From contig NZ_RJKE01000001.1 of assembly GCF_003751225.1 (NCBI RefSeq), positions 4,030,001-4,094,000 of the forward strand: a stretch of 64,000 nucleotides of DNA. The letters are read 5' to 3'. This document shows, in pieces, positions 16,549 through 27,700 of the stretch; the stretch's first letter is position 1, and each line of letters begins with the position of its first letter. The stretch is from Actinocorallia herbida. GTDB taxonomy: Bacteria > Actinomycetota > Actinomycetes > Streptosporangiales > Streptosporangiaceae. A program made the position numbers and the translations under genes. The notes under the pieces were generated by a model. It was given only the letters and a program-made list of their open reading frames with translations, made no database searches and was not told the origin of the DNA.

Positions 16549-17328
16549 ATGACGACCTCGTCGGATGACGCGAACGCGCTACCGGGCCGCCCGCCCGTGG
16601 TGGACCTGGCCACCTGGCAGGCCGCCCGGGACGAACTGCTGGTCCGCGAGAAGGCGCACACCCGCGAGGGCGACGCCATCGCCGCGGCCCGCCGCCGGCT
16701 GCCGATGGTGGAGTTCGACGGGACGGTCGAGGTCGTCGGGCCCGACGGCCCCGTCCCGTTCCTCGACCTGTTCCAGGGCCGCGAAGAGCTCGTCGCCTAC
16801 AAGCACATGTGGTACGACGGCGCGCCGCACCAGGGGCAGTGCGAGGGCTGCACCGACGCGGCCTGGAACTTGAAGGACGCCGTCTACCTGAACGCCCGCG
16901 GTGTCTCGTTCGCCATTCTGACGACGGGCCCGTGGGAAGAGGTGGCCGCCTTCGTCGAGTTCATGGGCTACGCCCAGCCCTGGTACTCGGTGCGCGACGT
17001 GGAGGGGCCGGCCGGCGGCGAGATGGGCTACCTCACCGGCTACCTGCGCGAGGGCGACCGCGTGTTCCTCACCTACTCCACGACGGGCCGCGGTATCGAG
17101 CCCGCCAACGCGTCCTTCGGTGTGCTCGACATGACGCCCTACGGCCGCGGCGAGGCGTGGGAGGACAAGCCGGAGGGCCGGCCCGAGGGGAACGCCCCGT
17201 GCTGGTACTGGCGCTCGGACGCCGACGGCAACGCCACCTGGGGCCCGACCAGCCGCCCCGTGCCGCAGTGGACCCGCCCCGGCGCGACCCCCGTGGAGTC
17301 CCTCGGCCGATACGGCCCCCACCACTGA
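16549..17328 (+). CDS. DUF899 thioredoxin-fold family protein
   Basis: A 259-residue DUF899 protein, a family with a thioredoxin-like fold but no demonstrated reaction. It shows the conserved signature block LVAYKHMWYDGAPHQGQCEG with two Cys (QCEGC) and the C-terminal PCWYWRSDADGNATWGPTSRP. Start at the ATG 16549 with GGGG upstream. Members are often next to regulators that control stress responses, but here the neighbours (EthD operon, SUKH-like gene) give no clear hint. A large inverted repeat directly after the stop ends transcription. Confidence 0.88.
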   Translation: MTTSSDDANALPGRPPVVDLATWQAARDELLVREKAHTREGDAIAAARRRLPMVEFDGTVEVVGPDGPVPFLDLFQGREELVAYKHMWYDGAPHQGQCEGCTDAAWNLKDAVYLNARGVSFAILTTGPWEEVAAFVEFMGYAQPWYSVRDVEGPAGGEMGYLTGYLREGDRVFLTYSTTGRGIEPANASFGVLDMTPYGRGEAWEDKPEGRPEGNAPCWYWRSDADGNATWGPTSRPVPQWTRPGATPVESLGRYGPHH

Positions 17329-17329
17329 C

Positions 17330-17400
17330 GCACCGCCGCCGGCGGAGCCGACGAGCACACCGGGTTCCGGTGGCCCCGTCCGGTTCCGCCGCGGCGGTGC
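17330..17400. terminator. large stem-loop terminator between convergent genes
   Basis: GCACCGCCGCCGGCGGA (17330-17346) pairs with TCCGCCGCGGCGGTGC (17385-17400) with one bulge. The loop holds a second hairpin, CACCGG-GTT-CCGGTG (17358-17372). Located between the convergent DUF899 and SUKH-like genes, so likely bidirectional. Confidence 0.7.
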
Positions 17401-17405
17401 CGTTG

Positions 17406-18368
17406 TCAGCTCTCGGCGGGGAGGTCGGCGTTCCAGGTGGCGGGGAGCGGCCCGTCGCAGACGGCGCAGCGATAGTCCTCGTCCTTCACGAGGTTGAGCT
17501 GGTGGCAGGCGGGACAGCGGCGGAACACGACCGGGCAGGTGAACGCCGCAGGACGGGCGAGCCCGACCCGGTCGAGGGCCGCGGCGACGGCCGCCCATGA
17601 GGTCGTGTCGGGGCAGTATCCCGTGGACTGGTTGCTGATCTCGCTGACGGACCAGGACCGGACGCCGGTGCGGGCGAAGGTGATCTCGCCGGCCCCGAGG
17701 ACGGGTTCGCCGCCCGCGCACGCGACGTGCTCGCTCCGTCGTGGAGCCAGGAGCAGCGCGCCGGTCACGTCCACGACATAGGTGAACGGTTCCTCGTGGT
17801 CCGGCTCCCGGACGAGAAAGCCCGTCAGGCCGACCTGCGAGGTGATCGCGCGCCCGCGCGGCTGCGCCCGCGCCCGGTCGCCGATCTCCGCCGGACCGAC
17901 GTACCGGTGGCGCCGGAACGGCGCGAGCCCGAGCGTGGCGGCGAAGTCGGTGAACGCCGGCGCGACGACGCGCCAGGAGCACTGGTGCGGGTCGGTCCAG
18001 AGGTCGCTGCCGACGACCCGGGGATCCGCCCGGTCGGTGCGGTAGTCCAGGGCGAGTGCGATGTCCTCGCCGAGGTGCCGGTTCACGGCGATGAGCACGG
18101 CGAGGTCGGTGTCCAGCCAGGGTGGTTCGACGGGAGTGCCTCGCCCGCGAACCAGCCGAAAGAGACCGTCGCCCGGATCGTCCCTGCTCAGCCGGGAGAG
18201 CGTCCCGGACTCCCGGCGCATGGCATGGATGTCCGCCAGGAAGTCCAGGGGCTCCGGGAACCAGGGGACCATCGCGCGCAGCACCTCGTCACCCGGATGA
18301 CGCCAGCTCCCATCGGCCAGCAGGTCGAGGAGAAGCGCGGGCAGCCGCAGTCCGTTCACGAAGGACAA
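17406..18368 (-). CDS. SUKH/SMI1-like protein with C-terminal zinc ribbon
   Basis: A 320-residue protein I cannot place firmly. The middle (LAVLIAVNRHLGEDIALALDYR, then WRVVAPAFTDFAATLGL) follows the pattern of SMI1/KNR4 (SUKH) domains, which serve as immunity proteins in polymorphic toxin systems. The C-terminus has two CxxC pairs (CPAC and CAVC, 15 residues apart), a zinc-ribbon arrangement, suggesting nucleic-acid or protein binding. I selected the TTG at 18368 because AGGAGG lies five bases before it; a GTG at 18398 is possible. The frame stays open far upstream only as shadow of the aldo/keto reductase gene. If a SUKH immunity protein, no cognate toxin is visible. Confidence 0.68.
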   Translation of the reverse strand: MSFVNGLRLPALLLDLLADGSWRHPGDEVLRAMVPWFPEPLDFLADIHAMRRESGTLSRLSRDDPGDGLFRLVRGRGTPVEPPWLDTDLAVLIAVNRHLGEDIALALDYRTDRADPRVVGSDLWTDPHQCSWRVVAPAFTDFAATLGLAPFRRHRYVGPAEIGDRARAQPRGRAITSQVGLTGFLVREPDHEEPFTYVVDVTGALLLAPRRSEHVACAGGEPVLGAGEITFARTGVRSWSVSEISNQSTGYCPDTTSWAAVAAALDRVGLARPAAFTCPVVFRRCPACHQLNLVKDEDYRCAVCDGPLPATWNADLPAES

Positions 18369-18590
18369 CGCGACCTCCTGACGGATCGGTTCGGCCACCG
18401 ACCCTGCCACGGCCGCGCCACCGCGTCGACCCGCCCGGTCAGGGGCGGCCGCTCGGTCGTTCGCGCCGCGTCTCCGGCGACGGTGCCGGGTGCTCGCGGG
18501 GCCGGATGATGAGATGCGGACCCGGGTGGTCGCGACGTATGGTCGAGGTGCTGTGGGTGGGGTCTCGGGTGACGGAGAGGCGGGGTTCGG

Positions 18591-19367
18591 ATGGGTGCGG
18601 GGGAGTTCCTGATCGGCGGGGAGATCGCGGTCGGTCGTCGGCGGGCGGTGGAGCTCGGGGTGACGCTGATCGACACGGCGCACCTGTACGGGTGGGGGGC
18701 GAACGAGGAGCTGTTGGCGGAGGCGCTGTACCCGTATCCGGCGGAGTTGCTGATCGCGACGAAGGTGGGGGTGGCGCCGGCGGGGCCGGATCGCGAGATC
18801 GAGCTGTGCGGGCGGCCGGAGTTCCTGCGCGAGCAGGTCGACGAAGGGCTGCGGCGGTTGCGGGTGGAGCGGCTGGACCTGCTTCAGCTGCATCGGGTCG
18901 ATCCCGAGGTTCCGCTCGCCGACCAGGTCGGGACGCTGCGGGAACTGCGGGACACGGGGAAGATCGGCCACATCGGGCTGTCGGAGGTCTCGGTGGCGCA
19001 GCTGGCGGAGGCGCGCGGGATCGTGGAGATCGCGAGCGTGCAGAACCGCTACAGCCTCCTCGACCGCGAGCACGAGCCGGTCGTGGCGGCGTGCGAGGAG
19101 GCGGGGATCGCCTTCCTGCCGTGGCGGCCGGTCCACCCGGCGACGCTGTCGGGTGAGGCGGACGCCGTCCGCGAGGTCGCGGCCGAACTCGGCGCCACCG
19201 CCGCGCAGGTCGCCCTGGCCTGGCTCCTGCACCGCTCCCCGGTGAGCCTTCCCATCCCGGGCACCACCTCCCTCACCCACCTCGCCGAGAACGTCGCCGC
19301 CGCTTCCCTGACCCTCACCGACCCCCGATTCCGAGCCCTCACCCCGGCACCGGCCACCGAGTCGTAG
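18591..19367 (+). CDS. aldo/keto reductase, short N-terminus
   Basis: NADPH-dependent aldo/keto reductase of 258 residues, reducing a carbonyl. The catalytic tetrad is present: Asp and Tyr in DTAHLYG, Lys in IATKVG and His in LLQLHRVD; the NADPH-binding C-terminal motif IPGTTS is also seen. The first 20-30 residues of the family (bottom beta-hairpin, usually RLGFGAMR-like) are missing: the frame is closed by a TGA at 18570, so an upstream start is impossible without a frameshift. Either the protein is naturally short or the 5' end is damaged. Divergent from the SUKH-like gene. Confidence 0.85.
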   Translation: MGAGEFLIGGEIAVGRRRAVELGVTLIDTAHLYGWGANEELLAEALYPYPAELLIATKVGVAPAGPDREIELCGRPEFLREQVDEGLRRLRVERLDLLQLHRVDPEVPLADQVGTLRELRDTGKIGHIGLSEVSVAQLAEARGIVEIASVQNRYSLLDREHEPVVAACEEAGIAFLPWRPVHPATLSGEADAVREVAAELGATAAQVALAWLLHRSPVSLPIPGTTSLTHLAENVAAASLTLTDPRFRALTPAPATES

Positions 19368-19714
19368 CGGGCTTCCCGAGACCGGCGCCGAGAGGTCGGT
19401 GAGGTCCGCGTCCGTCAGGAAGAAGGGCGACGTCGCCGTCCGCTCTTGGACGGTACGGGCTGCCCGGTGAGGACGCGGTCGGCGGCACCAGGGTGCGGCG
19501 ACGCGCGCTCCTGATGACGGGATCCGGTTCCGCTCCGATGGGATTGGGACAGGTCCGCGGCGATGGTGCACCACGCCGGAAATAGGGACGTGCAGAGAAT
19601 GGAGTGGTGCAAATGGTGTGAATGGGTCGGGAACAATAAGGGCAGTGTGGGGTCGGTTACGGGTTCTGTGGCATAAGCCATGAATCTGTCGGTGTGGTGA
19701 AATAGTCTGTCTGC
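19368..19714. other. 347-bp upstream region of the conflict operon
   Basis: No supported gene. The stretch becomes AT-richer from about 19590, consistent with a promoter region, and ends with the leaderless-type hexamer TAGTCT. A short - strand open frame (19415-19681) lacks coding character. Confidence 0.5.
19703..19708 (+). promoter_or_regulatory. -10 hexamer of putative leaderless EACC1 mRNA
   Basis: TAGTCT, six bases before the GTG at 19715; no Shine-Dalgarno sequence is present, so transcription probably starts at the GTG. Confidence 0.45.
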
Positions 19715-20080
19715 GTGAGAATTGATATCAAGATCGAGGGTCTGGACGCCGACGATGAACTCGCCTCACTCGCGGATTGGCTAGAAGGGGACCCCGCGGT
19801 GAGTGCCGGCGTCCGTGTCGAACGCCGGATGGGTGCGGGGGGCGAGGAGGACCTGGGGCTCGGCACCCTTGAACTGCTCCAGTTGATCATCGAGAACGGG
19901 TTCGACCTGGGCGACCTGCTGCTCGGCTATGGCGCGTGGCGGCTGGCCCGGCGCTCGCGCGCGACCGTGGTCTTCCGGCGCGGAGACAGGGAGATCCAGC
20001 TCACCGACATCGACCCGGACGACATCGACCGGGTCATCGCCGGGCTCGAAGAGGGCGAAGAGGGCGAAGCAGAGGCATGA
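19715..20080 (+). CDS. EACC1 (effector-associated constant component 1) protein
   Basis: A 121-residue protein matching the EACC1 family: N-terminal strand, LASLADWLEGDPAV, a Gly-rich turn followed by LGTLELLQLIIENGFDLGDLL, then the WRLARRSRATVVFRRGDREIQL hairpin and a final helix. EACC1 is a small constant partner of variable effectors, often caspase-like peptidases, in predicted actinobacterial conflict systems; it may couple effector recruitment to a common trigger. It overlaps the caspase gene by 4 bp (ATGA), so the two are produced together. GTG start supported by the hexamer at 19703. Confidence 0.85.
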   Translation: MRIDIKIEGLDADDELASLADWLEGDPAVSAGVRVERRMGAGGEEDLGLGTLELLQLIIENGFDLGDLLLGYGAWRLARRSRATVVFRRGDREIQLTDIDPDDIDRVIAGLEEGEEGEAEA

Positions 20081-21783
20081 CCGCGGCACCCGACCCCCGG
20101 CGGACGTGGGCGGTGCTGATCGGCACGGGCGAGTACGACCACGCCGGGCCGTCGCTGCCCCGGATCCCCGCGGCGGCCGGCAACCTGGCGGACCTGCGTG
20201 CGGCGCTCTGCTCGCCCCTGATCCTCGGCGTCCCGCGCGAGCAGTGCCTCGTGGTCGAGAACCCCTCGACACCGGACGACCTGCTGAACCCCGTCCGGGA
20301 GGCGGCCGGGCAGGACGCGGATCTGCTCCTGGTCTACTACACCGGGCACGGACTGGTCAGCCGCCACCGACTCGGTGAGCTGTATCTGGCCCTGCGCGGG
20401 ACGGATCCGGAGGTCGTCGCGGGCGGCGTCGAATTCAAGCACGTCGGGGCGGAGGTCGCCGGGGCCGGCGCGGCGAGCCGGATCCTCATGCTCGACTGCT
20501 GCTTCAGCGCGAAGGCGACCCTCGATCTGGTGGGCGCGACCAGCCGACTGTTCAGCAAGACGGGCGACCTGGCGATCATCGGGGCCTCCGAACGGGCGGC
20601 CCGCGCGCCGAAGGGCGCACGCAACACGGCTTTCACCGGGACCCTGCTGGAGGTCGTCCGCGAGGGCGTCGACGACCCATCGCCCTATCTGACCCTCTCC
20701 CAGACGATCACGCTGACGGGGGAGCGCCTTGCCGCATCGGGCCAGCCCAAGCCCGCACCGTTCGTCTGGGGCTCGACCTGGATGCTGCCCTTCGTCCGGA
20801 ACAGGGGCCACCGTTCCGTTCCGGTTCCCGCGGCCCCCGCCGCGGCGGGGGCCGCCCATCGCCGGCGTGACTTCACCCCGCCCGTCCGGGGACCCGTGGT
20901 CGGCATGGACCTGTCCTCGGCGGTGCCCGTGGCGGCGGTGCTCGGCAGGAAGGGCCCGCAGCGGATCCACCGCGCCGCCGGGCCCGCCCCGAGCGCGCCG
21001 GATCGGCCGCTCGCGGAGATCCTCGCCGGGGTGCGCAAGGACGCCTCGGCCCATCTGGGCCAGTTCGCGAGCGATGCGGTGATCGCGGTACCGGCCCGGT
21101 GGGCGGCCGCCGAAGTCGACGCGGTGTGCGACGCCGCCGAGGCGGCGGGCTGGAACGTGCTGGCGGCCCCCGGGGTCTCCGTCTGCGCGTTCGTCGCGCA
21201 CCACCTTCACACGCGGGCCGGGACGACGGCGCTCGTGCTGCATCTGGGCGCGCGGCACTGCGAGGTGAGCCTCGTCGGCTCCGGTTTCGGCTCGGAGGTC
21301 GCGGTGCACGCGGATCACCATGATCCGGAGCTCGGTGGGGACCGGTGGACGGCGTGCGTCGTCGCATGGATCATCACGTCGCTGGAGGACTCCGGCCTGT
21401 CCGGGATCCGCGAGCGGTTCGGCGACGGGCTGGAGGCGGTGGCGGAGGACGCGATGGCGGTCCTGTGCGAAGGCGAGTCGGCGGTGCTGCGGCCGGCCCC
21501 TGCGGACGGGGGCGAACCCGTCGCGCTGGAACTCGGGCGCGGGGAGTTCGAGGAGGCGACGAAGGAGTTGCGCGACCGGCTCGCCGGGCTTGTGCGCCGT
21601 GTCGTCGCGGAGAAGGGGGAATTCGACATCGACGAGGTCGTGCTGTCGGGAGCGGGTGCGAGAATGCCCGCAATTCGCGATCTTGTGGAGGCGGCCACGG
21701 GGATTCGTGATCGCGGCGGACTGGCCCCGGAACTCGTCGTGGCATTCGGTGCCTGCGCCTACCCGGCCGGACCGGAGAAATGA
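20077..21783 (+). CDS. caspase-like peptidase fused to Hsp70-like ATPase domain
   Basis: A 568-residue two-domain effector. Residues 1-240 are a caspase-fold peptidase: catalytic His H91 in YYTGHG and Cys C142 in LDCCFS, preceded by the WAVLIGTGEY strand. After a Pro/Ala linker, residues about 265-565 follow the Hsp70/actin plan: VVGMDLSSA at the phosphate-1 site, LVLHLGARH at phosphate-2, and VVLSGAGARMPAIRDLVE at the adenosine motif. The first two lack the usual GTT and DLGGGT residues, so ATP hydrolysis may be weak or absent while the fold is kept for peptide or nucleotide sensing. It probably cleaves host or invader proteins when triggered. ATGA overlap with EACC1; 168 bp precede VMAP. 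Confidence 0.88.
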   Translation: MTAAPDPRRTWAVLIGTGEYDHAGPSLPRIPAAAGNLADLRAALCSPLILGVPREQCLVVENPSTPDDLLNPVREAAGQDADLLLVYYTGHGLVSRHRLGELYLALRGTDPEVVAGGVEFKHVGAEVAGAGAASRILMLDCCFSAKATLDLVGATSRLFSKTGDLAIIGASERAARAPKGARNTAFTGTLLEVVREGVDDPSPYLTLSQTITLTGERLAASGQPKPAPFVWGSTWMLPFVRNRGHRSVPVPAAPAAAGAAHRRRDFTPPVRGPVVGMDLSSAVPVAAVLGRKGPQRIHRAAGPAPSAPDRPLAEILAGVRKDASAHLGQFASDAVIAVPARWAAAEVDAVCDAAEAAGWNVLAAPGVSVCAFVAHHLHTRAGTTALVLHLGARHCEVSLVGSGFGSEVAVHADHHDPELGGDRWTACVVAWIITSLEDSGLSGIRERFGDGLEAVAEDAMAVLCEGESAVLRPAPADGGEPVALELGRGEFEEATKELRDRLAGLVRRVVAEKGEFDIDEVVLSGAGARMPAIRDLVEAATGIRDRGGLAPELVVAFGACAYPAGPEK

Positions 21784-21815
21784 ATAGAGAAGGGCCACGG
21801 CGTAACCGGGATGCA

Positions 21816-21845
21816 TGGTCAAGCGCAGATACTCTCGCCTAATAT
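21816..21845 (+). promoter_or_regulatory. candidate internal promoter before VMAP gene
   Basis: TGGTCA (21816-21821), 18-nt spacer, TAATAT (21840-21845), about 107 bp before the VMAP start. It lies in the only sizeable gap of the + strand conflict cluster and could let VMAP-MoxR-vWA be expressed separately from EACC1-caspase. Confidence 0.35.
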
Positions 21846-21951
21846 GGTGCGCGCGTTGAAGTGGGACTCGGGGGCATTCGAGGGGGTGGGCGTTGGGTGT
21901 TCCTGAACGTGGAGACTTCGCGTCGCGCTGCCGACGTGCCGGGGCGGTCCG

Positions 21952-23789
21952 GTGAGCTGGGAATTCCCGGAGGATCCGCGAGGGCTCATCAAGTGCGTCG
22001 TTCCGCGTGACGCCGGGGATCTGACCGGCCCGGAGTTCACCGGAGGCGAGGCCGAGCGGGTGTATTCGAGGCTGCGCGCATACCGGCTCGCTTACGCGCC
22101 GCCGGTCGTGCAGGGGTCTTCGCTCACGCGAATCCGGAGCCTGGACGAGGTACGGGAAGGGGAGGTCCCGGCCACCCGTCTGGAACTCGCGCTCATTTAC
22201 GCGGGGCTCGCCGGGCGACGCGGTCTGCGGCCTTTCCTGATGCTGCCGCCGCCTTATTCCGAGGCCGCGCTGGAACGCTTCGAGAACGCGGTCGTCGTCA
22301 TCCCGGCGCGGCCGATCGACGCGCTTCCGGCCTGGGCCGTGCACGGCGCCGCGGAGATCCGGCCGGAGATCAAGGCGCGGCTGGCCCTGGACATCGGCGC
22401 GGAGCGGTTCCTGGCCCTCGACCCGGCGGGCGCGGGCTCGGGACAGGGTTTCGCCGAGGCGTGCAGGGAAGGCGCGCTGAGGCTGACCGACGGCCTTTTC
22501 CGCCCGGAGTTCTCCGGCGCCGCCATCCTCGACGTCGAGGCAGCGTGGCGGCGGAGCGCCCTTGCCCCCGTCGTACGCCGTCCCCTGCCCGCGAGACGGG
22601 ACGACCGGCCCCGGCCCTTCGACGTCAGACGGGACCGCAGATGGATGAACCCGCTGCTGGTGCAGTACCACCCGGACGCCCAGGCCGCCATGCCCGCGTT
22701 CCGCGCGGTGGGCGGTCTGGATCCGGGCCTCGCGGAGCTCAAGCGCCTCTACTACCGGCTGATGGGGAGCCGCTGGCCCGAAGCGGAGACGGAGTTCGAC
22801 CTGCTGTGCCACGCGGCGATGGCGCAGAACCTTCCGGGTCCCCTCGGGGGACTCGAGCGATTCGTCCTCGGGGTCGCGGCGCGCAACGGGGCGGGCCTCG
22901 AGGAACCCGTCCTGCTGTCCTGGCTGCGGAGCAGAGCGGTGGATCTCGCCGCGGCCCGCGCCTTCTCCGACGAGCTCCGGGTCCAGGAGCTGTGGGCCGT
23001 CATCACGATCGGTGAGGACGTGCTGCACCACTCTCCGCTTCCCGGGCACATCACCGTCGACCTCTACCCCGATTCCGGGGACTTCGATCTGGGCGAACCG
23101 TGTGCGGAGGAGCGGCTGATCGAGCCGGTGCTGCGGAAGATCGTCGCGGAGCTCCAGCACAGGGCCGAGGGGAGAAAGCTCGTGGTCGACCTGGTCCTCC
23201 CGATGTCCTACCTGGAGAAGGGCATCAGAATCGTGGACCTCGCCGTCGTCCCGGACGGGAACGGCGGCTACACCGCGCTCTCCGACAGCCTGGAGCCGAG
23301 GCTGCGCTGGTCGCAGCACTATCGGGACCACGGTGTCAAGAACTACTACTTCAGCTACAGGCAGCGGAGCGGCGCGGGCCGATGGGAAGCGGACCCCGTG
23401 GTGCTCACCGAGGAGGACATGAAAGACGAGCCGACCTTTCGCAAGCGCCTGCTGGACGCGGCGGAGGCGCCCTGCCTGATCGCCGGAAAGAGCAGGCGCT
23501 TCAAACAGGCGGTGCTGCGCCGGATCCTGATGGAGGGATTCGGCTATGTCGTCTGGGACTACGGGGGCCAGCACGAGCAGGCCGCCACGGACCTGCTGGC
23601 CCGCTGGGCGGCGATTCCCGACCGGGACCTGCGCCGGAAGCGCATGCCGGAGGAGTGGTCCCGGCCGAACGGCCGCGGCGCCCGGCCGGGCGCACGGCGC
23701 GCGGTCATCTGGGCGGACGTGGACGGGCGAGGCGACATTCGGCTTCCCCCGCGGAACCCGTTGACGGATCCGAGTGGAAATGAGGCACA

Positions 23790-23793
<4 letters not shown>
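21952..23793 (+). CDS. VMAP: vWA-MoxR-associated protein
   Basis: A 613-residue protein occupying the place of VMAP in MoxR-vWA ternary systems. No enzymatic motif is evident. Two parts are visible: an N-terminal region (1-200) with the recurring conflict-system block TRLELALIYAGLAGRRGLRPFLML, and a C-terminal VMAP-C-like region (about 380-600) with DLYPDSGDFDLG, LPMSYLEKGIRIVDLAVV, PVVLTEEDM and a final GFGYVVWDYGG strand. In the published model VMAP links the MoxR/vWA chaperone couple to an effector. GTG start at 21952; stop overlaps the MoxR start by 4 bp. Family assignment rests on context and C-terminal pattern. Confidence 0.78.
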
Positions 23794-24745
<952 letters not shown>

Positions 24746-24749
<4 letters not shown>

Positions 24750-27700
24750 TCGAGGCGCTGGCGAAGGCACTCGCGCGGGTGGGGTCGAGCCTCGGAGGGC
24801 CCGAGCTCACCGCGGACGAGATCGCGGACATCCTGCTCCTGACGGCCCGGTGGCCGACCTCCGACGACACCGGGCCGAGGGACTTCGCCGAAGCGCCCGC
24901 CTCGCCGTCGCGCGCCGTCGCCCTGCCCGGTGAGGCGGCGGAGACGCTCGTGGAGCCTGTTCCGGCGCCGCACCGCGTGCCGGACCAGCTCGTCCGTGCC
25001 CGGCGCGGCCGGACGCTCGTCGGGCTGGAACGGGCCCCGCGCACGAACCGCGCCCTCCTGGCCGGTGGCTCCCGCCGGCCGCCCCCCGGCGCGATCCGGC
25101 CGCGTGACTCGCTGGCCCTCGCCGAGGCGCTGACCCGGTTCAAGCGGCTGACCGGGCCGGGACGGCTCGAGGTGGACGTCGAGGCGACCATCGAGGCCAT
25201 CGCGCACACCGGCGGGTGGGTGGTCGTGACGCACCGCCCTCCGGCGCGGCGCTCGTTCGACCTGGCCCTCGTCGTCGACGAGGGCCTTTCCCTGGGCATG
25301 TGGGAGGAGACGGCGTCCGTCCTGTCCGAGCACCTTCTGCAGAGCGGCGCCTTCAAATCCGTCACACGGTGGACGATGCGGGTCGAGGACGGCGCGGCCC
25401 GGTTGCGGATCGCGGACGGCGGGCCGGGCGCGCACACCGTCTCCCCGGACGCCCTGATCGAGCCGTCCGGGCGCCGGATCGTCCTCGTCATGACGGACGC
25501 GGTGGGCGACCGCTGGTACGGCGACGCCCCGTGGCGGGCGCTGGAGCTGTGGGCGCGTGCGATGCCCACGGCGCTGCTGCACATGCTGCCCCAGCGCTAC
25601 TGGCCGGACACCGCGGTGGGCGAGCCCTACGCCCTGGCCAGGGCGACCAGGGCCGGTGAGGCCAACATCGACTATCTGAAGAAGTTCGCGTGGTGGGCGA
25701 GCCCGGACTCCGCTTCCGCGGGGGTTGCGGGCGCTCTGGTGGAACGCAGTGAGAGAGGCGTGGTCCTGCCCGTCGTCGGGCTGGACCCCCGGGATCTGGC
25801 GCGGTGGGCGGCTTCCGCGGCGGGCGGCGCGCACTGGGTCAAGGCGATCACGACGAGCAGGCCGGTGGGCGTGCCGGCGCCGAGCACCGTCGCGGTCACC
25901 CCGGAGGAACGGGTCCGCAGTTTCCGGCACCGCGCCTCGCCCGGGGCGCTCAGGCTCGCCCAGGCCCTGTCGCACGCGCGGGAACTGAACATCCCGCTCA
26001 CCGACGTCCTGCAGCGGGAGCTGATCGGCGACTCCGGGTTCGGGCATCGCGCCGAGGTGCTGGTCAGCGGGCTGGTCGAGGTGACCGAGGAGGCGACGCG
26101 CAGCTACCGGTTCGTCCCTGAGGCCGTGGGCGCCCTGCAGGAGGGCGTGACGCCGTTGGAGCAGGCGCACTGCTTCGAGACCGCGCGGCACGCGCTGACC
26201 GGCGGAGATCCGGACCTCGACGACAAGCTCGACCGGATGCTGCGGGACGACTCGGCGCTCGACGACCTGCGTCCGGAAGTGCGCCCGTTCGTGGTTCTGG
26301 CCAGGGACATGGCCGCGCAGATCGGCGTGGCCATGGGTGAGCCCGCCCGTGACCGGGAGAGGGAGGCGGCGGCCGCGGCGGCGCCCGGCGAGGAGTTCAC
26401 GGAGACCCCGGCCGGGTCGTTGCGCGAGGTGCTCGCCGCGTGCCTCGCGCGCCTCGAACCGAAGGGGGTCGTCAGCGTCCTGCACCTCGACGGGGCCGCG
26501 ATCACCACCCACGTCCTGGAACGCGACGGCGTCGAGGTGCCGCGCGCGACCAGGGCCGCGCAGACGCTCTGGCGGCGGCTCGAATCCGCCGCGGATCCCG
26601 CCGAATCGGTCAGGGCCGCGGTCCGGCGGATGGGCGAAGCGCCCCTGGTCGTGGTGGTGACGGTACGACGGCACCCGATGGCCGGCCGGACCGTGGGATG
26701 GCTGCGCGAAGAGCGCCCCGACGCGATGGTGGTCTTCGAGGAGAACGCCGATGTGGCCGGCGAGCTGGCAGGGGCCGTCGAGAACGAGCCGCTGCGGATC
26801 GCCTACGACCTGGTCACGTTGGAGGAGGCCGGCGGGGTGTTCACGCTGCGTCCGATCCCGCTGTTCGAGCGCGGCGCGCGTCCGGGCGAGACCCGGACCG
26901 ATCTGCCGGTGCGCACAGGGCCCGCGCGCGAGGGTGTGGTCCTCGCGGTCCTGCCTCGCGGGCACCGTCCGGGGGAGAGGTTCGTGGCGGTGGGGAGGGC
27001 CCGGGGGCACCCCGGCGGCAGGCTCTTCGCGACCCTGGTCCGCCCCGGCGAGGTCGCCTTCTCCGGGGCGGGCGAGGTGGTGCCGGAATCACGGGGCTGG
27101 GAGACCGTCACCGCCTCGGTGCCTCGCACGATGCGCGCGTGGTCGGTGCCGACCCGCGTCGTCCTCGCCGTCGAGCTGAGCGGCCCCGCCGAGACCGTCG
27201 CCGCACGGCTGCGCTGCGCCCGGCGGGTCATCGGGGTCCTCGGCGCCGAACTGCTCGGCGATCTCACGTTCACCCTCATCGCCTACGGGCAGCATGTCTT
27301 CGGGCGCGACCGACGTCGCGGGCAGCCCGACGTCCTCGACTGGCCCGCCGTGTCCCAGGACGCGGCGGTGCTAGCGATCCACACGTTGGAAGAGGCGGAG
27401 CCCCTCGCCGAGACGTACCGCGGCCACGCGATGGTCGAGGACGCGCTGGCGAGGGTGGCCGAACTCGGCACGGCCGCCGTGCCCGGCCGTGACGCGCTGG
27501 TGCTGATCGGGGACGGGCTGCCGCACCCGCCGCAGGCGAGCCCGTCGGACGTCCTGCCCTGCCCGGAGCGCCACGACTGGCAGGGCGTCCTCACCGAGAT
27601 CGTCGAGGGACGTCCGGGTCTGCGGGTCGGGGCGGTCACCGAGCGGCCGACCGAGGACTTCTGGCGTGAGATCGGGCAGGACGCGCTCGCCCGCCCGGCC

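Noticed and set aside
19415-19681. 88-codon - strand frame before the conflict operon
   Set aside because: No ribosome binding site or coding bias; His/Ser/Pro-rich, in the AT-richer promoter region.
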